From an uncultured Sediminibacterium sp. (GTDB taxonomy: Bacteria > Bacteroidota > Bacteroidia > Chitinophagales > Chitinophagaceae), in NCBI GenBank assembly GCA_937907555.1, contig CALEST010000349.1:1-5532 (forward strand): 5,532 bases of DNA. Reading direction: 5' to 3'. The notes beneath the pieces are model-generated. The model did no database searches and was not told where the DNA came from. It saw only the letters and a program-made list of their open reading frames with translations. Shown in pieces: positions 1-5,532 of this stretch. Each line of letters begins with the position of its first letter. The stretch's first letter is position 1. The position numbers and the translations under genes were made by a program.

Positions 1-2959
1 CTGATGACAATTCCTTGGGTAATGGCTCATAATCATATACACGCTTTAAGGTATTGAATCCACCAATGGCTAAAGGTTCAGTTGCAGGATCTCCCTGATA
101 ATGATCAAAATAAACAGGATTACCCGGCGTCATCACTACATTGTGCTTCATTTTGGCTGCTGCAATCCCTCCTGCTTCCCCCCGCCAGCTCATTACGGTT
201 GCATCAGGTGCCAATCCACCTTCGAGTATTTCATCCCAGCCAATGATTTTTCTTTTTTTAGATTGAAGGAACCGCTCAATTCGCTTTATAAAATAGCTCT
301 GTAATTCATCTTCGTCTTTTAAATGCTCTTTTAGTATTCGCTGCTGGCATTTGGCACATTTTTTCCAGGATGTCTTGTCTACTTCATCACCCCCAATATG
401 AATATACCTGGATGGAAACAATGCCATTACTTCTGTTAATACATCTTCTAAAAAATGAAATACCGAATCATTGCCTGTACAATAATTAGATGCCATACCG
501 GTATAATTACCGCCTGTTAACGGCAATTGCTTTTGTTGGGTACAACTTAAATAAGGATATGCACTAATGGCCGATGCTACATGACCTGGCATTTCAATCT
601 CCGGGACCACAGTAATATTTCGCTCTGCAGCGTATGCAACAATTTCCTTAATTAGCTCCTGTGTGTAATATCCACCATAATTAGCAGGCTCGCCAAGTTT
701 AGCCTGCGGCCTTGATCCCCAAACCTTATCTGTATGGTCTACCCGCCAGGCTCCTGTCTGAGTTAGAGCTGGATACTTTTTAATTTCTATACGCCATCCC
801 TGGTCGTCTACTAAATGCCAATGAAAAGTATTGAACTTATAGGATGCCAGTAAATCAATGTATTGTTTAATGAATTGTGGGGCAAAATAATGTCTGCTCA
901 CATCCAGGTGCATACCCCTCCACTTGAATCTTGGATAATCTGTAACTACCATTGAAGGAACTAGCAGCTTTGCATTGTTTCGGACAGCAGGCAATGTCTG
1001 CATTAAAGATTGTATGCCATAGACGATGCCTGCTCTTGTATTGGCTTGTACAGAAATGAGTTCAGGCGTTACTTTTAAATGATAACCTTCGTTTCCTAGC
1101 TTTGTATCATTAATAAATGCCAATACAATTTTTGGTTTACCCGCTTTTTGTTGACCATTGGCTGGCTTTAAAGGCAGGGTGAATCCCGAAATTTCCCGGA
1201 TGCCTTGTTGAAGAAATCTGGCTGCAGAAAGCAACGCTTTATTTTGTGCAAAGAATTCAATGGCAGTTTGCTCATGAATATGAAAAGCACCTTTTTGTTG
1301 TTGCAGGCGAACAGGAGCCGGAATGATGTTTAAAGAAGAAACAGCTGATTGTAGTACTTCCTGTTTAAATGTTGAAGCTGGCAATCCTGCATTGTTTACT
1401 AAATTACCATCTGTATAAGGTTTCCAATCGTAATAAACATATTCAGGCATGGTTGGGGATTGAATCACTACCGTAAAGCCCCCCTGATTTGAGCCAGGTT
1501 TTTGCTCAAAATTTTTTAAAGAATCAATCTGTGCTGCTACAGCTGTAATTCCGTCCAGCGAAAAACCCCGCAACAATTTACCATCCGCTGTTTGCAATCC
1601 CCCCGCTGCATATTTAAAATACACTTTTACTTGTCCTTTTTCATAAATAGCTTTATCTGGCAAAGGCCCGGATGGCACAACCGCTTTTCCATAGTCATTG
1701 TGCAATGCCCATTGGGCCAATCTTTCCCCTACTATCTTTTTATTGGTTGGATGTACATTATCCCTTAGGCCATAATCGGTTATCACAGCCATACCCGAAT
1801 AAGGAATTTGCTCCAGCAATTTTCTTTCTTCGTTGCGAAACAAATGCCAGAATTGCCCCTTGTACTTTACACTGTCGATGGAACTCAACTGTACAAAGTA
1901 GTATGGCAGTTTGGGGTTTTTAAATTTTGCTCTAAAATCTTTCACCATCAAAGCAGATAAGGCCATATACTCATTTACTCTTTCTATTTCCTGAGCATTA
2001 CTTTCCCCCTGATAATTAATTACTCCCTTTATGGCAAATGGAAACAAAGGCTTGATACCTGCTTCATACACATGACCAGGCTTAAAAGGATGGTTTGTTC
2101 CTGTTCGCAAATTTTGGTTCCCTCTTTCTTTAACCCAAACGGGTAAAAAAGGATTAGTTAACCAGGGCTCAATTGCTTTGGAGATAAAGGCAGGATTCAA
2201 TTTTAGGGCATCGGTTCCTATAAAAGTTTCTAGTGGTGCACCTGCAATAGAGAGATTGATTAAACCAACCGGAACTTTGGTTTTGTCTACAATTTCCTTT
2301 CCGTAATAATACGCCACCGCACTCATGGTCTTAAAATGATGGGTATCACTTACCACCCAATTGGTTTTTGCAAAAAAGTTTTCCGGCGCCAATAGCTTGA
2401 GCACCGAATCGGTAAAAAATTGATTGAAAATATTTTTACCTGCATAGGTCGGATTGTATAATCGCAACAATGGCTGCTGGGCTGTTGCAATGGCATCCTT
2501 GTAATACATTTCGCGCTGCATGGGCCATTCCATATTGCTTTGACCTATACAGAGCCAAACATCTCCTATTAAAATGTTTTTGAATTGAAGCTTTAGTTTT
2601 CCCAACGCTATTTGTAATGTCTGTGGAAAAGCATTGGCCAATTGTGCCGGTAAATAAACTGACCAGCTGCTGTCTTTTTTTACTACTGATTTAGCTACCT
2701 GCTTATACAAATGGTTGTTTACTTTATTAGCATCAACTGCAGGTCTTAAACTAACTTGAACGATGGATCCAGGCAAACCCTTACCCCAAATATGAATAGG
2801 CTGCTCTCTCTGCAAAACCATATGATCCGAAAAAATTCTATTTACAGAAAACAGCAGTGAATCCCTATGAAACGAAGCATTTGCACTGTAAAAAAGGATA
2901 ACAGAACAAACAATCAAGAAGCTAATAGAGATTCTCAATTGCACAGCAAAGGGTCTCAT
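1..2959 (-). CDS. Exported sialate O-acetylesterase / GH20 beta-N-acetylhexosaminidase fusion, 3'-partial
   Basis: One uninterrupted frame of 986 codons runs from ATG 2959 and leaves the left edge without a stop. Residues 1-28 are a signal peptide. Residues about 35-533 form a complete SGNH-type sialate O-acetylesterase (SASA/DUF303, NanS-like), which removes O-acetyl groups from sialic acids. It shows an N-terminal strand block (MVLQREQPIHIWG), nucleophile S141 (IGQSNMEWPM), GVINYQGESN at 312-321, D400 and H403 (DNVHPTNK, then VGERLA), and the usual family ending GLPAS at 525-529. After about 10 residues a GH20b domain begins near 543 (LNIIPAPVRL), and the GH20 barrel begins near 675. GH20 residues seen are R681, HWHLVDDQGWR at 713-723, PEIEMPGH at 786-793, catalytic D858-E859 (HIGGDE), W908, W925, and Y950/D952 (YFD). 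The last active-site Trp and the barrel end, perhaps 100-250 residues, lie off the window. GH20 enzymes remove non-reducing GlcNAc or GalNAc. The location is periplasmic or outer surface. Both halves look catalytically intact. Confidence 0.93.
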   Translation of the reverse strand, partial: MRPFAVQLRISISFLIVCSVILFYSANASFHRDSLLFSVNRIFSDHMVLQREQPIHIWGKGLPGSIVQVSLRPAVDANKVNNHLYKQVAKSVVKKDSSWSVYLPAQLANAFPQTLQIALGKLKLQFKNILIGDVWLCIGQSNMEWPMQREMYYKDAIATAQQPLLRLYNPTYAGKNIFNQFFTDSVLKLLAPENFFAKTNWVVSDTHHFKTMSAVAYYYGKEIVDKTKVPVGLINLSIAGAPLETFIGTDALKLNPAFISKAIEPWLTNPFLPVWVKERGNQNLRTGTNHPFKPGHVYEAGIKPLFPFAIKGVINYQGESNAQEIERVNEYMALSALMVKDFRAKFKNPKLPYYFVQLSSIDSVKYKGQFWHLFRNEERKLLEQIPYSGMAVITDYGLRDNVHPTNKKIVGERLAQWALHNDYGKAVVPSGPLPDKAIYEKGQVKVYFKYAAGGLQTADGKLLRGFSLDGITAVAAQIDSLKNFEQKPGSNQGGFTVVIQSPTMPEYVYYDWKPYTDGNLVNNAGLPASTFKQEVLQSAVSSLNIIPAPVRLQQQKGAFHIHEQTAIEFFAQNKALLSAARFLQQGIREISGFTLPLKPANGQQKAGKPKIVLAFINDTKLGNEGYHLKVTPELISVQANTRAGIVYGIQSLMQTLPAVRNNAKLLVPSMVVTDYPRFKWRGMHLDVSRHYFAPQFIKQYIDLLASYKFNTFHWHLVDDQGWRIEIKKYPALTQTGAWRVDHTDKVWGSRPQAKLGEPANYGGYYTQELIKEIVAYAAERNITVVPEIEMPGHVASAISAYPYLSCTQQKQLPLTGGNYTGMASNYCTGNDSVFHFLEDVLTEVMALFPSRYIHIGGDEVDKTSWKKCAKCQQRILKEHLKDEDELQSYFIKRIERFLQSKKRKIIGWDEILEGGLAPDATVMSWRGEAGGIAAAKMKHNVVMTPGNPVYFDHYQGDPATEPLAIGGFNTLKRVYDYEPLPKELSS
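1334..1360 (-). other. Inter-domain linker between SASA esterase and GH20 halves
   Basis: Residues 534-542 (QEVLQSAVS) separate the end of the esterase (GLPASTFK, a typical C-terminus for this family) from the start of GH20b (LNIIPAPVRL, typically found just after the signal peptide in stand-alone Bacteroidota hexosaminidases). There is no stop, hydrophobic segment or second signal peptide here. Two full-length domains are thus joined head to tail with almost no spacer, and the GH20 half lacks its own export signal. Confidence 0.75.
2876..2959 (-). other. Signal peptide of the esterase-hexosaminidase fusion
   Basis: The first 28 residues have a short n-region with two arginines (MRPFAVQLR), a hydrophobic core (ISISFLIVCSVILFY) and a small-residue cleavage site S-A-N-A before SFHRDS. 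This predicts Sec export and signal peptidase I cleavage after A28. C18 sits in LIVC, but the preceding Val does not fit a lipobox, so a lipoprotein is less likely. This is the only export signal for both catalytic halves. Confidence 0.8.
2956..2959 (-). promoter_or_regulatory. ATGA stop/start overlap (likely translational coupling)
   Basis: The epimerase TGA (2958-2956) and the ATG of the esterase-hexosaminidase gene (2959-2957) share bases in the tetranucleotide ATGA. No Shine-Dalgarno-like GGAGG precedes the ATG; the upstream bases are A/T-rich (AAAATCTTATTTATC). Such overlaps commonly let a ribosome that terminates on the first gene re-initiate on the second, so the two proteins are probably made from one mRNA at linked levels. 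The coupling is inference; the overlap itself is directly visible. Confidence 0.8.
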
Positions 2960-4137
2960 GATAAATAAGATTTTAAAATTTGCATGCAATACCATTCCTG
3001 TCTGGGCAAATGAAATGGCCCCTTGTATAAATTACCTTTCGCCGTTTGAGCAATCGTACCATCTCTGTGCAAATACCCAAACCATTCGCCATGCTGCATA
3101 TCCAGAAAATGCGAATATGCATAATCGTGAACCATCTTATGCCAGGTAGCATATTTTTGATCCCCGGTCATTAAATAAGCTAAAAGAGTGGCAATAATTA
3201 CTTCATTGTGTGGCCACCAGAATTTCATATCCTGCCAGTATTCCTGAACAGGTTTATTGTATACATCTCTGAAATAAAGAATGCCGCCATGCTGCTTATC
3301 CCATCCTCTCTCCCACATATAATCCAGCATTTTACAACCCAGTTGAATTAAATGAGGATCGTTATTTCTATATTTTGCTTCATGTAAAATAAACCAGGCA
3401 CCTTCTATGGCATGACCCGGATTCAGCGTGCGTCCGTCAATATGGTCTATGATAGATCCATCCGGTGCTACTTGTTCCATTACACACTTAATATCATCTT
3501 TTACAAAATAGGTTTCTATTTCGTAGATCCATTGACTAATCCATTCATCGCAGGGTGCATGGCCAATGGTTTCTCTTAACTGCTGAGCAGTATTCATCAT
3601 AATCATAGGTACACCGATACCCTTACCAGGTCTCGTTTCCGTAAATTTAGCCGGCAGCAATCCCGGAGTTATGGCATACTTTATACATTGGTCAAAAATT
3701 TTTCTTGCATTGGCTGCTGCCTCTTCGTCTCCTGATGCTTTGGCATATGCTGCGGCAGCTATCACATAAAATGTTTCAGAAAAAAAATACCTGCGCTTTC
3801 GGATAGGTTTTCCATCACGGGTTACATGAAAAAACATCTGACCATCTGTATCAAAACAATACTGATTTAAAAAATCATACCCGCGCTTAGCTCCTGCTAA
3901 CCACTCAGGCTTTTGCTCTACAGTATTATATAATGTAGCCAACAACCAGGTTGCCCTACCTTGTATCCACACTGCCTTATCATCATCAATCAGCGATCCA
4001 TCAGCATCACGCATAAGCAGAAATCCACCAAACTCCTCGTCAATAGACCTGGGAAACCAAAAAGGTAGCGTACTGTTCAGCAATTGGTTTTCGTAGAAGG
4101 AAGCCAGTTCAGCTAATTCTTTTACAGAATACATCAT
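2956..4137 (-). CDS. N-acylglucosamine 2-epimerase (AGE family, ManNAc/GlcNAc interconversion)
   Basis: Cytoplasmic enzyme of the AGE/renin-binding-protein family, an (alpha/alpha)6 barrel that interconverts N-acetylmannosamine and N-acetylglucosamine without phosphorylation. In Bacteroidota sialic-acid clusters this family acts after the aldolase and is often called NanE; it is unrelated to the E. coli ManNAc-6-phosphate epimerase of that name. Counting from ATG 4137-4135 it has 393 residues, the normal family length, with no signal peptide. The essential residues reported for the Anabaena enzyme (R57, H239, E308, H372) have counterparts at almost constant offset: R61 (QGRATW), H242 (NPGHAIEGAW), E312 (WWPHNE) and H376 (GPFHLPRQEW). 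Start choice: a GTG two codons upstream (4143-4141) and a second ATG directly after (4134-4132) are alternatives; I prefer ATG 4137 because it follows an A-rich leader typical of the phylum. The stop TGA overlaps the start of the next gene. Cellobiose epimerases share the fold, but the sialidase and esterase neighbours favour an amino-sugar substrate. Confidence 0.92.
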   Translation of the reverse strand: MMYSVKELAELASFYENQLLNSTLPFWFPRSIDEEFGGFLLMRDADGSLIDDDKAVWIQGRATWLLATLYNTVEQKPEWLAGAKRGYDFLNQYCFDTDGQMFFHVTRDGKPIRKRRYFFSETFYVIAAAAYAKASGDEEAAANARKIFDQCIKYAITPGLLPAKFTETRPGKGIGVPMIMMNTAQQLRETIGHAPCDEWISQWIYEIETYFVKDDIKCVMEQVAPDGSIIDHIDGRTLNPGHAIEGAWFILHEAKYRNNDPHLIQLGCKMLDYMWERGWDKQHGGILYFRDVYNKPVQEYWQDMKFWWPHNEVIIATLLAYLMTGDQKYATWHKMVHDYAYSHFLDMQHGEWFGYLHRDGTIAQTAKGNLYKGPFHLPRQEWYCMQILKSYLS

Positions 4138-4181
4138 TTTCACTTTTTTGATCGGATTAATTGAATTGAAAAATTTTTCTC
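4138..4181 (-). other. 44-base A/T-rich intergenic gap, sialidase to epimerase
   Basis: This is the only non-coding stretch in the window. It holds a perfect 12-base A/T palindrome, GAAAAATTTTTC at 4168-4179, and on the minus strand an A-run (AAAAAAGTGAAAATG) leading into the epimerase start. I see no GC-rich hairpin with a T-tract and no Bacteroidota promoter pair (TTTG at -33, TAnnTTTG at -7). Transcription most likely reads straight through, so the two genes are probably co-transcribed. Confidence 0.6.
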
Positions 4182-5532
4182 TTACTTAATAATGGCTGCA
4201 ACCGGTACTTTCACAAAATACAGATCGCGGGTTCCTTCGTATAAAATACCAATGGTTTCTGCATCTATTTGTGTTAATGAAGAGTACCCGTAACCATTTC
4301 TTTCATCAACCAATATTTGATTCGCCGGCAACCAGGTTTCTCCCAAATCGAGACTGGCCTTGATAGTCATATTGTAACGACCATTGGTGGTATTGGGATT
4401 GCTGAAGAACAATACGTCCTTTAATACACCCTTTACTTTTACCCTGGCCTTTATAAGGCTCCCCATACAAACAGGGTCTTGCAAGGCATTGTACGAAGTT
4501 GCATGCTCCGTCCAGCTTACTCCCATATTGGATGTTGTTGCCACACTTCTGTAAGAACCTCTGTTGTCCCTCATATTCAACATGATTGTTCCAGGTGTAG
4601 TTTCTACCACCTGGCTTTCGGTTGTATTAGATTTAGGTCCATTTACATTACCTACCCAGTTTTTACCATGATCTTCACTGTAAATTATGGTTGAGTAAGG
4701 TTTCTTTACTTCATCCCAATACTGCGCAGCAAAAACCAGTTTGCCATTTTGCATGGCAATACCTGAGCCAGGACCATTAAAGAATAAATGCCATTTTGGA
4801 TTTTTTATTTGTGGTGTGATGGTGTAAGGCGCAGACCAGGTAAGTCCATCGTCATCACTACTTACCAATACAAACTGTCCTGTTGTATCCGGAGATATAC
4901 CAGGTAAAGAACCTGCAATGGAGCGGTTTCCCTTACTCCATAAGGCAGCTACCCATATTTTTTTTGTGATGGGATCAAATAGTATGGCTGGATCTCCCAC
5001 ACCGTTGTTTTCGTGCGGCGCTCCCATATCCATAATAACTTTCATGGGCTGCCAGGTTTTGCCGCTATCGGTACTTCTGCTTAAACCTACATCTATATTC
5101 CCAGGCAAATCCGCCGTATTTTTATAGCGGATATCATACACAGAAAGCAAAGTTCCTTTATTGGTGGTAATAATACCCGGTATTCGATAAGTATGAACCC
5201 CGTCATCATTGGCCTTTCTAACTGCACTTCCTTTAAACTTAACAAAAGGGCCTGCGGGTTCGGCAATCATAATGTTTTTCCCGTTAGCCGAAATGAGTTT
5301 TTTAGCGCTGATTTCAATATTTCCCTGCAATGAAGCAGTTGGCTTTAGTTGTACACTTACCCAAATAAAATGAGCGCCCGGATTTAGTTTTAATGAAACA
5401 GGCACTTCCATCTGTGTAGCCGTTGGTTGAACACTTGTTATTAATTGCTGTGCATTAAATGGCTCTGCACCTGTTAAATAGAATTGAATTTTTTCTATAT
5501 CGGCTAATGCACCTGAATTAACCGTGATATTG
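4182..5532 (-). CDS. nanH: GH33 exo-alpha-sialidase (neuraminidase), 5'-partial
   Basis: Releases terminal alpha-linked sialic acid from glycoproteins and glycans. It is presumably exported, but its signal peptide would lie beyond the right edge. The frame stays open from the TAA at 4182-4184 to the window edge, giving 449 visible residues (numbered here from the first full codon at 5531). ATG 5411-5409 is internal, not the start, because 40 in-frame upstream codons continue the domain. Residues 1 to about 80 form a beta-rich region like the BNR-associated N-terminal domain of Bacteroidota sialidases. The propeller follows: arginine triad R116 (YRIPG), R321 (MLNMRDN) and R385; acid/base D141 (DLPGNID); nucleophile pair E305 (ESQVVE) and Y416 (GYSSL). 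Asp boxes SxDxGxxW lie at 153-160, 225-232, 285-292 and 393-400, with a degenerate copy (Asn for Asp) at 333-340. The family usually has about 540 residues, so perhaps 90 are missing. The epimerase gene follows after 44 bases. The family call is firm; the sialic-acid linkage preference cannot be read from sequence. Confidence 0.95.
   Translation of the reverse strand, partial: NITVNSGALADIEKIQFYLTGAEPFNAQQLITSVQPTATQMEVPVSLKLNPGAHFIWVSVQLKPTASLQGNIEISAKKLISANGKNIMIAEPAGPFVKFKGSAVRKANDDGVHTYRIPGIITTNKGTLLSVYDIRYKNTADLPGNIDVGLSRSTDSGKTWQPMKVIMDMGAPHENNGVGDPAILFDPITKKIWVAALWSKGNRSIAGSLPGISPDTTGQFVLVSSDDDGLTWSAPYTITPQIKNPKWHLFFNGPGSGIAMQNGKLVFAAQYWDEVKKPYSTIIYSEDHGKNWVGNVNGPKSNTTESQVVETTPGTIMLNMRDNRGSYRSVATTSNMGVSWTEHATSYNALQDPVCMGSLIKARVKVKGVLKDVLFFSNPNTTNGRYNMTIKASLDLGETWLPANQILVDERNGYGYSSLTQIDAETIGILYEGTRDLYFVKVPVAAIIK

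Noticed and set aside
101..304. Short plus-strand open frame of 67 codons
   Set aside because: It lies antisense to the GH20 catalytic region, whose minus-strand frame carries conserved motifs throughout. Its composition is not protein-like and no neighbour reads in that direction.
344..358. C868 and C871 (KCAKCQ) in the GH20 half as a metal-binding site
   Set aside because: A W-x-x-C-x-x-C-Q pattern just after the HIGGDE motif is, to my recollection, common in Bacteroidota GH20 enzymes, and a lone CxxC pair does not support a zinc site.
1672..1923. Short plus-strand open frame of 83 codons
   Set aside because: It is antisense to the esterase region holding the D400/H403 motif; an accidental shadow of a real gene.
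2904..2907. Lipobox at C18 of the fusion protein's signal peptide
   Set aside because: The residue before the Cys is Val rather than Gly, Ala or Ser, the Cys lies mid-core, and a good signal peptidase I site (SANA) follows.
2958..3149. Plus-strand open frame spanning the epimerase/fusion boundary
   Set aside because: It overlaps the epimerase C-terminus in antisense, with no domain or translation signal.
4138..4181. Terminator or new promoter between sialidase and epimerase
   Set aside because: There is no GC stem with a following T-run, and no Bacteroidota -33/-7 motif pair on the minus strand.
4479..5127. Two plus-strand frames (4479-4694 and 4918-5127)
   Set aside because: Both are antisense to the sialidase propeller, within codons for Asp boxes and active-site residues; they are shadows.
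5409..5411. ATG at 5411 as the true sialidase start
   Set aside because: The frame continues open for 40 further codons to the window edge, with beta-strand-like sequence belonging to the N-terminal domain, and no signal peptide follows the ATG as expected for an exported sialidase.

Overview
The window is a tightly packed stretch of a sialic-acid and amino-sugar scavenging operon. It reads entirely on the minus strand (right to left) and almost certainly comes from a member of the Bacteroidota. The protein families point there: a GH33 sialidase preceded by an Ig-like BNR-associated N-terminal region, an AGE-type (renin-binding-protein-like) epimerase, and a sialate O-acetylesterase of the kind found in Bacteroides/Tannerella nan clusters. 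So do the moderate-to-low GC (roughly 40% by eye) and the A-rich translation starts without a clear Shine-Dalgarno. An environmental lineage such as Chitinophagaceae is possible, but that is a guess.

Layout in transcription order. (1) 5532-4182: the C-terminal 449 residues of a GH33 exo-sialidase with every expected catalytic residue present; its start lies beyond the right edge. (2) A 44-base A/T-rich gap. (3) 4137-2956: a complete cytoplasmic N-acylglucosamine 2-epimerase (AGE family). (4) 2959-1: a very long reading frame that starts inside the epimerase stop codon (ATGA overlap) and leaves the left edge still open. I translated it codon by codon: 986 codons with no stop. It encodes a signal peptide, a complete SGNH/SASA sialate O-acetylesterase, a linker of about 10 residues, and then a GH20 beta-N-acetylhexosaminidase (GH20b accessory domain plus most of the catalytic barrel). 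The left 2.95 kb is therefore coding, not empty.

How the genes fit together (inference from family roles). The exported esterase half removes O-acetyl groups that block sialidases. The sialidase releases terminal sialic acid. The GH20 half removes beta-linked GlcNAc or GalNAc, exposed or otherwise accessible. Inside the cell, the epimerase converts ManNAc, made from sialic acid by an aldolase, to GlcNAc. No aldolase, transporter, SusC/D pair, GlcNAc kinase or regulator lies in this window; they would be expected nearby. The feature most worth a second look is the fusion of sialate O-acetylesterase and hexosaminidase into one exported polypeptide. I saw no RNA genes, mobile elements, CRISPR arrays, promoters or terminators.
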